This document shows positions 8,369 through 17,473 of a stretch of 35,245 nt of DNA, piece after piece. The position numbers and the translations under genes are program-made. Source of the DNA: Chryseobacterium gleum (GTDB lineage Bacteria > Bacteroidota > Bacteroidia > Flavobacteriales_D > Crocinitomicaceae); contig CAMCWF010000023.1 of the NCBI GenBank assembly GCA_945882095.1, positions 1 through 35,245 of the forward strand. The letters run 5' to 3'. The notes under the pieces were generated by a model. The model ran no database searches, was not told the origin of the DNA, and saw only the letters and a program-made list of their open reading frames with translations. Position 1 is the first letter of the stretch. Every line of letters begins with the position of its first letter.

Positions 8369-9463
8369 ATGTCTAAAACAGATTCAATTCAAGATGTTTT
8401 TATTGAGAACGGTATTTTGGTTCAATTGTCCACCATGGGGCATGAACAAGTTCTTTTTTGCAACGATTCCAAAACAGGTTTAAAAGCAATCATCGCCGTG
8501 CATAATACGGTATTAGGTCCTGCGCTTGGCGGTACCCGAATGTGGCAATACGCAACGGAGGCGGAAGCATTGAGAGATGTTTTGCGCTTGTCGAGAGGAA
8601 TGTCGTATAAAAATTCAATCTCAGGATTGGACTTAGGTGGGGGTAAAGCGGTAATCATTGGGAATTCCCATACCATGAAATCAGACGCCCTCTTTCAGAA
8701 ATTCGGTCAATTCGTTAATGGGTTGGCAGGAAGATACATTACAGCAGAAGATGTGGGTATTTCTCCAGCTGACATGGTGCAAGTAAGCAAGGAAACAAAG
8801 TATGTAGTTGGTTTGCCAGGTAAAAGCGGAGATCCATCACCGGTTACCGCCTATGGCGTTTACATGGGGATGAAAGCTTGTGCGAAAATGCAATTTGGAA
8901 GCGATTCATTGCAAGGAAAAAGAGTTGCAGTCCAAGGTGTAGGACATGTAGGAGCGTACCTCGTAAAACATTTGACGCAAGAGGGTGCGAAAGTAGTCAT
9001 TACAGATATTTTCGAAGAAACATTAAAAAATGTCGCCAATACCTATGGTGCGGAAGTGGTTGCGCCGAATGACATTTACGATGTTCCCATGGATATTTAT
9101 GCACCATGTGCGTTGGGAGCTACCATAAACGACGATACATTGACTAGGTTAACTTGCAGCATCATTGCAGGTGCGGCCAACAATCAATTGGCTGATGAAA
9201 ATAAGCATGGCCTTGAAGTAATGCAAAAAGGAATTCTGTATGCCCCAGATTATGCCCTGAATGCAGGTGGAGTGATCAATTGCTTTTCAGAAGTCTCTGG
9301 TTTGTCGCTCGATTGGGCACATAAGAAAGCAGAAGAAATATACGCGACCATTCATACCATTTTACAGCGGTCTAAGGACGAACAGACGCCGACGTTTAGC
9401 ATTGCCAACCGAATGGCAGAGGAGCGCATCGAAGCGAAAGGTAGCCTTAATTTAGCCCATTAA
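8369..9463 (+). CDS. Leucine dehydrogenase family (Glu/Leu/Phe/Val dehydrogenase)
   Basis: NAD-dependent amino-acid dehydrogenase that would deaminate branched-chain amino acids to 2-oxoacids. The 364-aa length and sequence match leucine dehydrogenases, not glutamate dehydrogenase. Substrate-domain motifs are GPALGGTRMW, LSRGMSYKN and LDLGGGKAVI with the catalytic-type Lys at residue 93. TAEDVGISPADM follows, then the Rossmann dinucleotide site VAVQGVGHVGAYL. Late blocks are APCALGATIN, AGAANNQLA and YALNAGGVIN. The ATG at 8369 is used; an out-of-frame ATG sits at 8365. nusB begins one base after its stop, so it leads an operon with nusB, the DUF1573 lipoprotein and yajC. A palindrome upstream may control it. 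Confidence 0.93.
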   Translation: MSKTDSIQDVFIENGILVQLSTMGHEQVLFCNDSKTGLKAIIAVHNTVLGPALGGTRMWQYATEAEALRDVLRLSRGMSYKNSISGLDLGGGKAVIIGNSHTMKSDALFQKFGQFVNGLAGRYITAEDVGISPADMVQVSKETKYVVGLPGKSGDPSPVTAYGVYMGMKACAKMQFGSDSLQGKRVAVQGVGHVGAYLVKHLTQEGAKVVITDIFEETLKNVANTYGAEVVAPNDIYDVPMDIYAPCALGATINDDTLTRLTCSIIAGAANNQLADENKHGLEVMQKGILYAPDYALNAGGVINCFSEVSGLSLDWAHKKAEEIYATIHTILQRSKDEQTPTFSIANRMAEERIEAKGSLNLAH

Positions 9464-9464
9464 T

Positions 9465-10412
9465 ATGCTAAACAGAAGGCATCTTCGTATTAAAGTACTC
9501 CAACTTCTTTACGCTTTTCATCAAAGCAATTCATCCAATCCTTTGAATGCAGAAAAGGAACTGGCGGTTTCATTGGATCGGTTATATGACATGTACGTTT
9601 TTCTCCTGCTAACCTTTGATGAAATGAAGCGCGCGGCTGAGAATAAAATCGAGGACAAAAAAAGAAAGATGCGTCCAACCGAAGAAGACCTTCATCCAAA
9701 CCTGAAATTTGTCAACAATGCTGTTTTCCGTGAATTGGAAAATTCATCACAGTTAAAAGAACTAAGTAAAAAACGAAAAGTCAATTGGACTGGGGTAGAA
9801 GCGCAAGAAATGTTTCGAAAAATGTTTTTGGTTGTTCTAGAGTCTGAAGTGTATACCCTCTATCTCAATGATGAGAAATCCGATTTTGAAACAGACCGAA
9901 ATTTTGCCATTCAGTTTTTTAAAGAACAAATTGCAAACGCTGAGTTGCTCTATCATTTCTTCGATGAAAAAAGTGTGTATTGGATGGATGACCTAGACCT
10001 CTGTTGTACAATGGTGCTCAAATCATTGAAAACATTGAAGGAAGGTGAGCCGTTTGAACCCTTGCCTTTGTATAAAGATGAGGAAGATGAAGCGACCTTT
10101 GTAAAGGATTTATTGCTTAAAACCATTCTTCACGACCAATTGCATCAAGATTTGGTGACGGACTTGGCTAAGAATTGGGAGGCAGACCGAATAGCAAAAA
10201 TGGACATGTTGATGATTAAAATGGGGTTGACTGAGTTGATGTATTTCAATAGCATTCCCACGAAGGTGACCATAAATGAATACATTGAAATCTCAAAATA
10301 TTATAGCACGCCAAAAAGCAATATCTTTATCAACGGAATTTTAGATAAAGCGGTTGAAAAACTGACCGCTGAAAAGAAAATTGTGAAAATAGGAAGGGGA
10401 CTTATAAATTGA
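9465..10412 (+). CDS. nusB: Transcription antitermination factor NusB (long Bacteroidota form)
   Basis: RNA-binding NusB-family protein, involved in antitermination on rRNA operons. It begins MLNRRHLRIKVLQLLYAFHQ, the NusB N-terminal helix. The canonical C-terminal half is seen at roughly residues 220-300 (DRIAKMDMLMIKMGLTELMYF, KVTINEYIEISKYY, SNIFINGILD). At 315 aa it is about twice E. coli NusB; the middle ~150 residues are an acidic/basic insertion typical of Bacteroidota NusB annotations. It starts one base after the leucine-dehydrogenase stop codon, and the next gene starts two bases after its own stop. Confidence 0.92.
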   Translation: MLNRRHLRIKVLQLLYAFHQSNSSNPLNAEKELAVSLDRLYDMYVFLLLTFDEMKRAAENKIEDKKRKMRPTEEDLHPNLKFVNNAVFRELENSSQLKELSKKRKVNWTGVEAQEMFRKMFLVVLESEVYTLYLNDEKSDFETDRNFAIQFFKEQIANAELLYHFFDEKSVYWMDDLDLCCTMVLKSLKTLKEGEPFEPLPLYKDEEDEATFVKDLLLKTILHDQLHQDLVTDLAKNWEADRIAKMDMLMIKMGLTELMYFNSIPTKVTINEYIEISKYYSTPKSNIFINGILDKAVEKLTAEKKIVKIGRGLIN

Positions 10413-10414
10413 TT

Positions 10415-10804
10415 ATGAAAAAGTACTTTTATATAGCATCAGTATTATTTTTGTTCGCTTGTACGAATGAAGGTGGAACGGTAAAGGTGGGTGAAAAAAC
10501 AACGATGGAAGTCAATGAAACTTTCGACGCAGGAACCATTGTGAAAGGCGAAGAAATTAAAGCGGTTTTCGTAGTTAAAAATACAGGTGACCATCCCTTG
10601 GTTTTTGGGGAGGTACGTCCCTCTTGCTCTTGCACGCTTGCGAGTAAGCCCGAAAAACCGATTGCTCCAGGAAAGTCAACTAAAATTGTAGCCAAGGTGA
10701 ACACCGCCAACGCACATTCAAAGAGCATTATGAAATCGGTTACCATTTTAACCAATACAGAACCATCGACACATGTTTTGATGATAAAAGCTAAAATTAA
10801 ATAA
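10415..10804 (+). CDS. DUF1573 lipoprotein
   Basis: Small (129 aa) lipoprotein with a single DUF1573 (Ig-like/ASH-type) domain; function unknown. The N-terminus MKKYFYIASVLFLFAC is a lipoprotein signal ending in a lipobox with Cys near residue 16. The body contains the family hallmark VRPSCSCTLASKPEKPIAPGKS (the xxxSCxCTxxxxxxxPIxPG pattern). A TTG six bases upstream is in frame, but the ATG at 10415 places the signal peptide normally. It lies between nusB and yajC, an arrangement that looks operonic. Confidence 0.9.
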   Translation: MKKYFYIASVLFLFACTNEGGTVKVGEKTTMEVNETFDAGTIVKGEEIKAVFVVKNTGDHPLVFGEVRPSCSCTLASKPEKPIAPGKSTKIVAKVNTANAHSKSIMKSVTILTNTEPSTHVLMIKAKIK

Positions 10805-10822
10805 ACAAACAAAAGAGAAATT

Positions 10823-11107
10823 ATGGGAGGAGGAAGTTCAATTCAGTCAGTGTTAATGATCGTTGTGATGATCGTTATCTTTTATTTTTTTATGATTCGT
10901 CCGAACATGAAAAAGCAAAAGGAACTAAAAAAGTTTAGAGAATCAATCAAAGCAGGGGATAAAATCGTAACCATCGGTGGCATCCATGGTAAAATTTTAG
11001 AAGTTGCAGACAGTACGGTATTGATCAATTCAGAAGGAAGTAAAATTCGTATTGAAAAAACTGCGATTTCAAAAACAACGGAAGATCGTTTAGAAGCCGG
11101 TAAATAA
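10823..11107 (+). CDS. yajC: Preprotein translocase accessory subunit YajC
   Basis: Inner-membrane accessory protein of the SecDF-YajC complex. The 94-aa product has one N-terminal transmembrane segment (SVLMIVVMIVIFYFFMI) directly followed by the family motif RPNMKKQKELKKF, and the cytoplasmic domain AGDKIVTIGGIHGKILEV, which is diagnostic. It lies 18 bases after the DUF1573 gene, and its stop codon directly abuts the next ATG. Confidence 0.95.
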   Translation: MGGGSSIQSVLMIVVMIVIFYFFMIRPNMKKQKELKKFRESIKAGDKIVTIGGIHGKILEVADSTVLINSEGSKIRIEKTAISKTTEDRLEAGK

Positions 11108-11398
11108 ATGAAAAAGATAAGTTTAATTTTTGCTGTATTGCTACTTGCTTTATCTGCATGTAAATCAAAGGTTTGTGACTGTGCTGATGTTTTTGTGAAA
11201 GCGTCTGAAGATGTACGGAAAGCAAACCAAGAACCTCTAAAGATTTTAGAGATCATGGAAAAGCAAAATAAGGACAAGGCTTTCCAGGAATGTCATAAAT
11301 ATACGGATGAAATGACCCCTGAGGAATTGAAAAGTTTCAACAAGGAATTTGAACAATGTCCTTCCGTTCGTTCCTACAGGGAGAAATCAGTGAAATAA
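11108..11398 (+). CDS. Small lipoprotein of unknown function
   Basis: A 96-aa product I do not recognise. The first residues MKKISLIFAVLLLALSAC form a clear lipoprotein signal with the lipidated Cys at 18. The mature part is short, charged and Cys-rich (CKSKVCDCADVF, later two more Cys), so disulfides or metal binding are possible. Helical content looks high. It starts immediately after the yajC stop codon, suggesting coupled expression, and its last 12 bases overlap the convergent M28 peptidase gene. Confidence 0.8.
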   Translation: MKKISLIFAVLLLALSACKSKVCDCADVFVKASEDVRKANQEPLKILEIMEKQNKDKAFQECHKYTDEMTPEELKSFNKEFEQCPSVRSYREKSVK

Positions 11399-12769
11399 AT
11401 GTTTGTCCATTAGGTAGACCATCGAAGCGATGGCTGCTGCTCCCAGTTCAAGCTCACGCTTGTTTACGTTCTCGAAAACATCGCTGTCTGCATGGTGAAA
11501 ATCAAAGTAGCGCTGTGAGTCCGGTATGAAACCAAATAAGGTGATGTCAGGAAATTCATTTTTCAAGGGACCAATGTCCACGCCTCCGCCACCTTTTTCC
11601 CATATGTGTAAGTCGTAGGGCTTGAAGAGTTCTTCACACTTCACAAATTCCTTGAATACACTGTCCTTTCCATCGCAACCAAATCCCCTTGGGGTGAACC
11701 CTCCTCGGTCGCTTTCCAGCGCAGCGATGTGTTTTTCTCCTTTCGATTTTACCCAGGTTGCATAGGTTTTTCCGCCCATGTTACCATTTTCTTCGTTCAT
11801 GAAAAACACCACACGAAGGGTATGCTGTGGCTTGTATTTCAAAGTTTTTAGAATGCGAAGCGCTTCCAAACAATGAACGATTCCCGCACCATCGTCATGC
11901 GCCCCTTCGCCTTGGTCCCATGAATCCAAATGTCCACCCATGCTGATGACCTCATTGGATTTTTTGCCTTTGATTTCACCAATGACATTGAAGGAGGGTT
12001 GGTTTGGGAAATTGCGACAATCCATTTCCATCATGAATTTTTTGAGGTATTTCACTTTGGCCAATTCAGCCATTTTCTCCGCGTCTAGTGTAGAGATGGC
12101 AGCGGCCGGGATTTTCGGGATGCCTTCCTCGTAATGCATGCTTCCTGTGTGAGGAAATTCGTCGATGGGCAACCCCAAGGACCTAATAATCACTGCTTTG
12201 GCGCCTAGTTTTGACGCCTCGACAGCGCCGTTGCCGCGAATGGGGTAACAAGCACCATATGCTTTGAAAGTGGTTATTTCTGCAGGATTCATCGGTTGGT
12301 TGATGAAAACAATCTTTCCTTCAACTTCGCTTCGTTTTGCCTTTTTTAGTGAGTCCAAATGGTTGAACATTACAATTTCGCCTTCCAACAAACCCTCTGT
12401 GCCAATGGAGCCTCCCAAGGCGCAAAGGTTTACTTTTTCAAGCTTTCCATTCTTTAGTTCTATCCATGCACTTTCTGGATTCCCGCGTTCCCAATGCGGT
12501 ACTTCTATGGGCTGAAGGTAAACGGTATCGAAATTGTATTTTTTCATTGCACGCTCACCCCATCGAATGGCCATTTCTGCTTCTGACGATCCTGAGAGTC
12601 TCGGGCCGATGTCTTTGCACAACGAACGTAGGTCTTCGTAGGACTTTCCATTCACCAATGCTTCAGTATAAATACGCCTAAGCATCAAAGAATCTTGTGC
12701 GTAAAACTGGGTTAAAAAGAAGCCTGAAATCAGGATGAAAACGAATAGGTAGCGCTTGTGATTTGACAT
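11387..12769 (-). CDS. Secreted M28-family zinc metallopeptidase
   Basis: Exported aminopeptidase or carboxypeptidase of family M28 (plasma glutamate carboxypeptidase-like), 460 aa. The N-terminus has a signal peptide (charged start, hydrophobic FVFILISGFFLTQFYAQ). Residues ~130-260 resemble a protease-associated (PA) domain (EGKIVFINQPMN, GAKAVIIRSLG). The two-zinc site is complete: GGHLDSWDQG with His at 280, HDDGAG, FFMNEENG carrying the catalytic Glu pair, ALESDRGG, and the distal His in DFHHADSD. It is convergent with, and overlaps by 12 bases, the small lipoprotein gene, and is divergent from ychF. The likely role is periplasmic peptide scavenging. Confidence 0.9.
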   Translation of the reverse strand: MSNHKRYLFVFILISGFFLTQFYAQDSLMLRRIYTEALVNGKSYEDLRSLCKDIGPRLSGSSEAEMAIRWGERAMKKYNFDTVYLQPIEVPHWERGNPESAWIELKNGKLEKVNLCALGGSIGTEGLLEGEIVMFNHLDSLKKAKRSEVEGKIVFINQPMNPAEITTFKAYGACYPIRGNGAVEASKLGAKAVIIRSLGLPIDEFPHTGSMHYEEGIPKIPAAAISTLDAEKMAELAKVKYLKKFMMEMDCRNFPNQPSFNVIGEIKGKKSNEVISMGGHLDSWDQGEGAHDDGAGIVHCLEALRILKTLKYKPQHTLRVVFFMNEENGNMGGKTYATWVKSKGEKHIAALESDRGGFTPRGFGCDGKDSVFKEFVKCEELFKPYDLHIWEKGGGGVDIGPLKNEFPDITLFGFIPDSQRYFDFHHADSDVFENVNKRELELGAAAIASMVYLMDKHLFH

Positions 12770-12789
12770 GATTTAATTTCTTAAATTTG
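12762..12789 (+). promoter_or_regulatory. Candidate ychF promoter
   Basis: TTTG at 12762-12765, 16 bases, then TAAATTTG at 12782-12789, which matches the Bacteroidota TAnnTTTG -7 box exactly, with spacing one base shorter than usual. It would give a leader of about 55 bases before the ychF ATG. The -33 element overlaps the first codons of the divergent M28 gene. Confidence 0.4.
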
Positions 12790-12851
12790 CGTAATATTAT
12801 GGATTATTTGTGAATGTCGAATAATTCTGGAAAGTTTAAAACAAGCCATTT

Positions 12852-13949
12852 ATGTCTTTGAAGTGTGGAATTGTGGGCCTGCCAAATGTTGGCAAATCAA
12901 CCCTTTTTAACTGTTTATCAAACGCGAAAGCCGCTGCGGCGAATTTCCCGTTTTGTACCATTGAACCGAACATTGGGACCATTTCTGTCCCAGACCCTAG
13001 GTTGGAAGCCTTGGAAGCCATCGTAAACCCTGAGAGGGTAATGCCGGCAACCATGGAGATTGTAGACATTGCAGGATTGGTGAAAGGAGCCTCCAAAGGT
13101 GAAGGCCTTGGAAATCAGTTCCTCGCCAATATCCGAGAAACCGATGCCATTTTACATGTGCTTCGTTGCTTTGATGATGGAAACATCATCCACGTAGACG
13201 GAAGCGTGGATCCTATTCGAGACAAAGAAATCATCGACATCGAATTGCAATTGAAAGATTTGGATACCATCGAAAAGAAAATTCAAAGCTTGGCAAGGGT
13301 TATTAAATCTGGTGATAAAGACTCGTTGAAAGAAAATGAGCTTGCCCTAAAGATTAAAGAAGGTTTGGAAAAAGGGCTTTCGGCCAGGGCATTGGGATTT
13401 TCTGAGGAAGAAATGGATGTGATCAAAAGATTTAATTTGATTACCTCAAAAGCTGTGATGTACGTCTGTAATGTGGATGAAAATTCGGTTAAAACCGGAA
13501 ATCAATACGTTGAGAAAGTGAAGGCGGCTGTGGCCTCTGAAAACGCCGAAGTGATTGTAATCGGTGCGAAAATTGAAGCAGATATTTCGGAATTAGAGAC
13601 CTACGAAGAACGTCAAATGTTTTTAGATGAGTTGGCCTTAGACGAGCCTGGTGTAAATAGATTGATTCGATCAGCGTATGCATTGCTCAATTTACAAACC
13701 TACTTTACAGCAGGTGTAAAGGAAGTGCGTGCTTGGACTTTGCGAAAAGGTTCTACTGCCCCACAAGCAGCCGGTGTCATTCACACAGATTTCGAAAAAG
13801 GATTTATTCGCGCAGAAGTAATGAAATACAACGATTTCGTCACCTTAGGCTCTGAATCTGCCGTTAAAGACGCAGGAAAATTCAAGGTGGAAGGCAAAGA
13901 ATACATCGTAGAAGATGGCGACATCATGCACTTTAGGTTTAACGTTTAA
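12852..13949 (+). CDS. ychF: Redox-regulated ribosome-associated ATPase YchF/OLA1
   Basis: P-loop NTPase of the Obg-related YchF family, which prefers ATP and associates with ribosomes. The 365-aa protein shows G1 GLPNVGKST (9-17), the diagnostic [10 protein letters not shown] block, G3 [17 protein letters not shown], a coiled-coil helical insert, a C-terminal TGS domain (from about [17 protein letters not shown]), and the terminal [10 protein letters not shown]. The G4 region reads YVCNVDE, i.e. NxxE rather than NKxD, as expected in this ATP-specific family. The fahA start follows 10 bases after its stop. Confidence 0.96.
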   Translation: MSLKCGIVGLPNVGKSTLFNCLSNAKAAAANFPFCTIEPNIGTISVPDPRLEALEAIVNPERVMPATMEIVDIAGLVKGASKGEGLGNQFLANIRETDAILHVLRCFDDGNIIHVDGSVDPIRDKEIIDIELQLKDLDTIEKKIQSLARVIKSGDKDSLKENELALKIKEGLEKGLSARALGFSEEEMDVIKRFNLITSKAVMYVCNVDENSVKTGNQYVEKVKAAVASENAEVIVIGAKIEADISELETYEERQMFLDELALDEPGVNRLIRSAYALLNLQTYFTAGVKEVRAWTLRKGSTAPQAAGVIHTDFEKGFIRAEVMKYNDFVTLGSESAVKDAGKFKVEGKEYIVEDGDIMHFRFNV

Positions 13950-13959
13950 TTTTTTCAAT

Positions 13960-15237
13960 ATGATTTCTGCCAATAATCCCAACTTACGAACGTGGTTGTC
14001 AATGCCTGATGCTACCGATTTTCCCATTCAAAACATTCCTTTTGGCGTAGCGGAAATGGAAGCAGGGTCCTCCTTTGTAGCTACAAGAATTGGGGATCAT
14101 GTCATTGATTTAAGCAAACTCTTTGAATTGGGCTACTTGTCGGACTTAGGATTCCACTTAGGGGATTTTAGTTCAGATGCCTTAAATTCCATGATTGAAA
14201 AAGGAAAGGTTGCAAATTCAGCCTTGAGAAACCGCATTTCTGAAGTTTTTTGTGGGACCTACCTCTGGCTCCAAGATTCGGAAGCAGATCAATCCATGGC
14301 CATCCATTCCGCTTCAGACGTACGCATGTGTTTGCCAATTAAAATTGGAGATTACACGGATTTCTATGCCAGTAAAGAGCACGCAACCAATGTAGGAATG
14401 ATGTTTCGTGACCCAGCCAATGCCTTGCTTCCAAATTGGTTGTGGATGCCAGTGGGTTACCATGGTCGTGCAAGCTCCATTGTAGCGTCTGGGGTCTCCA
14501 TTCACAGACCAAAAGGACAAACGAAACCAGAAGGTGCCGAAATTCCGGTGTTTGGTCCTTCCCAAAGGGTAGATTTTGAGCTGGAAATGGGTTTTTTCAC
14601 CTTTCCGGGGAAACCGCTGGGACATTCGATTTCTGCCGATGAAGCGGAAGATTTTATTTTTGGGCTCTGCCTGTTTAATGATTGGTCTGCCCGCGACATT
14701 CAACAGTGGGAGTATGTTCCTTTGGGACCTTTTTTAGGTAAAAATTTCGCGTCCTCTGTTTCTCCTTGGATTGTTACCTTGGATGCACTTAAACCCTTTG
14801 AAGTGTCTTCTCCGGCACAAAATCCACCTGTATTGGATTATTTGAAATTTGAAGGTAAAAAATCCTACGACATTCAGTTGGAAGTGTACATTCAACCCAA
14901 AGAAAGTACGCCCGATAAAGTCTGCACATCGAACTTTAAGTATATGTACTGGAACATGTCACAACAATTGGCGCATCACACTGTAAACGGTTGTAACGTT
15001 CGTTGTGGGGATTTAATGGGATCGGGTACTGTCTCAGGTTCTACAACAGATTCCTATGGTTCTATGTTGGAGTTGGCTTGGAAAGGCACCAAACCCTTGA
15101 AATTGTCAAACGGTACAGAAAGGAAGTTTATCCAAGATTTCGATACGGTAATTATGAAAGGATTTTGTGTGAATGACCAAGTGAGATTGGGATTTGGCGA
15201 AGTATCTACCCAATTGTTGCCCGCCATTGATGAATAG
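13960..15237 (+). CDS. fahA: Fumarylacetoacetase
   Basis: Last enzyme of tyrosine/homogentisate breakdown, splitting fumarylacetoacetate to fumarate and acetoacetate. The 425-aa protein has the N-terminal SH3-like domain (NIPFGVAEME) and the catalytic FAH domain. The latter carries DFYASKEHATNVG (metal Asp and catalytic His), MPVGYHGRASSIV, DFELEMGFF (metal Glu pair), LFNDWSARDIQQWEYVPLGP, GKNFASSVSPW (Lys), and GSGTVSGST near the end. The frame is open back to 13915 inside ychF, but the family begins at MISANNPNLR, so the ATG at 13960 is used. Its stop overlaps the rel/spoT start by eight bases. No other homogentisate-pathway gene is in the window. Confidence 0.95.
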   Translation: MISANNPNLRTWLSMPDATDFPIQNIPFGVAEMEAGSSFVATRIGDHVIDLSKLFELGYLSDLGFHLGDFSSDALNSMIEKGKVANSALRNRISEVFCGTYLWLQDSEADQSMAIHSASDVRMCLPIKIGDYTDFYASKEHATNVGMMFRDPANALLPNWLWMPVGYHGRASSIVASGVSIHRPKGQTKPEGAEIPVFGPSQRVDFELEMGFFTFPGKPLGHSISADEAEDFIFGLCLFNDWSARDIQQWEYVPLGPFLGKNFASSVSPWIVTLDALKPFEVSSPAQNPPVLDYLKFEGKKSYDIQLEVYIQPKESTPDKVCTSNFKYMYWNMSQQLAHHTVNGCNVRCGDLMGSGTVSGSTTDSYGSMLELAWKGTKPLKLSNGTERKFIQDFDTVIMKGFCVNDQVRLGFGEVSTQLLPAIDE

Positions 15238-17473
15238 TCCAATTCCTTCAAGTGCTTTTGACATTGAAAAAGAAAGGCTAGAAATTCTTTCTGCCTTTAA
15301 AGGACTACTCCGTGCAGTAAAGGATCGTTCCAAAGAGGAAACCAAAGCAATCCGAAAAGCATTTGATTTGGCCTTGGAAGCGCATAAAGACATGCGAAGG
15401 AAATCCGGAGAACTCTACATCTATCATCCCATTTTCGTAGCCAGGATTTGTGCCGAAGAGATGGGGTTGGACAGCACAGCCATAATTTGTGCCTTATTGC
15501 ACGATACCGTGGAAGATACCTACATCACATTGGTAGATATTGAGGATATGTTCGGTCCTAAAATATCCAAAATCATCAACGGGCTTACTAAAATACCTGA
15601 GGTTTTCGATGAAAATGCTTCCGTGCAAGCCGAGAATTTTCGAAAAATGATCCTTACCATCTCCGACGATTTTAGGGTGGTACTGATTAAATTGGCGGAT
15701 CGATTGCATAACATGCGAACCTTGTCTAGCATGAAGCCGGATAAACAGCTTAAAATTGCATCAGAAACGCGTTTCTTGTACGCTCCCTTGGCACATCGCT
15801 TTGGATTTTACACCGTGAAAACAGAACTCGAAGACTTGTCTATGATGTACTGTGAGCCTGAGATTTTTAAGGAAATAGAATCTAAGTTGAAAAGCTCACA
15901 AGACGTTAGGGCGAGGTTCATTAGGAGGTTTACAGCTCCCATACGTGAAGAGATGAATGCGCAAGGGTATCAATTTGACATCAAGGCACGAACGAAATCC
16001 ATTTCTTCCATCTGGAGAAAAATGCAGCATAAAGACATTCCTTTCGAAGAAGTATTTGATGTATTTGCGATACGAATCATCTTAGATACCCCCTCCGATA
16101 AAGAGAAAACAGATTGCTGGCGGATTTACAGCATTGTTACTGATTTCTACCAGCCCAGTCCAGAGCGTTTACGGGATTGGATTTCTACCCCCAGGGCAAA
16201 CGGTTATGAATCACTTCACACCACGGTGATGTCACCTCAGGGACGATGGGTGGAAGTTCAAATTCGCTCCAAAAGAATGGATGAGGTCGCCGAAAAAGGA
16301 TTGGCCGCACATTACAAGTACAAGGAGTCTAAAAACGACGAGAGTAAATTTGACCGTTGGATTGCAGAAGTGCGAGATTTGTTGGAGAGTTCAGATGCAA
16401 ACGCATTGGATTTTATCAATGAATTCAAATTAAACCTATTCAATTATGAAATTTATGTCTTTACCCCAAAAGGGGAGTTAAGGGTACTCCCGAATGGTTC
16501 TACCATACTTGATTTTGCTTACGATATTCATACGGATATTGGTGACAAGTGCATAGGTGCTAAGGTAAACAACCGTTTGATGCCTTTGAGTTACCAACTT
16601 CAAAATGGAGACCAGCTTGAAATCATTACATCCACGAAACAAAAACCCAATGAGGATTGGTTGAAATTTGTCGTTTCTGCCCGTGCGAAGCAAAAAATTA
16701 AATCCTCCTTAAACGAGGAGCGTAAGGCCATTGCGCAAGATGGGAAAGAAACCTTGGAAAGAAAATTTAAGCAATTCAATCTCAAGGTTTGCAGCGAAAA
16801 CATCACCTTTTTAGAAAAATATTTTGGCATTTCAAGCGCGACTGAATTGTATTTTCGCGTAGCGAAAGGAAAAATTGATTTAAACAAAATCAGGGAAATC
16901 GATGACCTAAATGGCATGCTGCAACTGTCCAAAAAAGATTCAGTATTACTCAAAAAAGGCAAAGAACTTCCCTCCGGAAAAGGTACGGGCATAGACCCTA
17001 AAAACGACATTATTTACATTGGGGAAGATTTTAAAGGCTTGGATTACCAATTGGCAAACTGTTGCAATCCGATACCGGGAGACAATGTATTTGGTTTTAT
17101 AACCCTGAATCAAGGGATTAAAATTCACCGTTCCGATTGTCCCAATTCTGTTCACCTGATGTCAAAATATGCTTATCGTTGCATGAAAGCCATTTGGAAA
17201 TCAGCGAAAATGGAAGAGCGTTTGGCAGCCATTCGCATTGTGGGCATAGACCAAATTGGACTGGTAAATCGTTTGACCGAAATCATCTCCAAGGAAAACA
17301 AAGTAAACATGAAAAGCATTCATTTTGATACCCATGACGGCGTGTTTGAAGGGAAGATCCAAGTCATGGTTTTCGATACGGAGCACCTGGAGCAACTTAT
17401 GCAAAAGTTTCAGGAATTGGAAGGGATTCAACGCGTTTCTCGACTGGATTCAGAAGATGAGATGATTCTTTAG
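15230..17473 (+). CDS. Bifunctional (p)ppGpp synthetase/hydrolase (Rel/SpoT)
   Basis: Long RSH enzyme that makes and degrades the stringent-response alarmone; 747 aa. Domain order: HD hydrolase with the intact metal motif HDTVEDT (His at 91) and KLADRLHNMRT; synthetase with FDVFAIRIIL, the YSIVTDFYQPSPERLRDWISTP loop and GYESLHTTV; TGS domain (IYVFTPKGELRVLPNGSTILDFAY); a zinc-finger/helical region with NCCNPIPGD; and a C-terminal ACT domain (IRIVGIDQIGLVNRLTEII). Both active sites look intact, so it is probably the only long RSH needed. The ATG at 15230 lies inside the fahA stop region (ATGAATAG), giving translational coupling. Its stop overlaps the convergent OstA-like gene by four bases. 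Confidence 0.94.
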   Translation: MNSPIPSSAFDIEKERLEILSAFKGLLRAVKDRSKEETKAIRKAFDLALEAHKDMRRKSGELYIYHPIFVARICAEEMGLDSTAIICALLHDTVEDTYITLVDIEDMFGPKISKIINGLTKIPEVFDENASVQAENFRKMILTISDDFRVVLIKLADRLHNMRTLSSMKPDKQLKIASETRFLYAPLAHRFGFYTVKTELEDLSMMYCEPEIFKEIESKLKSSQDVRARFIRRFTAPIREEMNAQGYQFDIKARTKSISSIWRKMQHKDIPFEEVFDVFAIRIILDTPSDKEKTDCWRIYSIVTDFYQPSPERLRDWISTPRANGYESLHTTVMSPQGRWVEVQIRSKRMDEVAEKGLAAHYKYKESKNDESKFDRWIAEVRDLLESSDANALDFINEFKLNLFNYEIYVFTPKGELRVLPNGSTILDFAYDIHTDIGDKCIGAKVNNRLMPLSYQLQNGDQLEIITSTKQKPNEDWLKFVVSARAKQKIKSSLNEERKAIAQDGKETLERKFKQFNLKVCSENITFLEKYFGISSATELYFRVAKGKIDLNKIREIDDLNGMLQLSKKDSVLLKKGKELPSGKGTGIDPKNDIIYIGEDFKGLDYQLANCCNPIPGDNVFGFITLNQGIKIHRSDCPNSVHLMSKYAYRCMKAIWKSAKMEERLAAIRIVGIDQIGLVNRLTEIISKENKVNMKSIHFDTHDGVFEGKIQVMVFDTEHLEQLMQKFQELEGIQRVSRLDSEDEMIL

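Noticed and set aside
10429..10812. Long open frame on the minus strand opposite the DUF1573 gene
   Set aside because: It is a shadow of the DUF1573 and surrounding coding region, with no family features and no start or context that would make it a gene.
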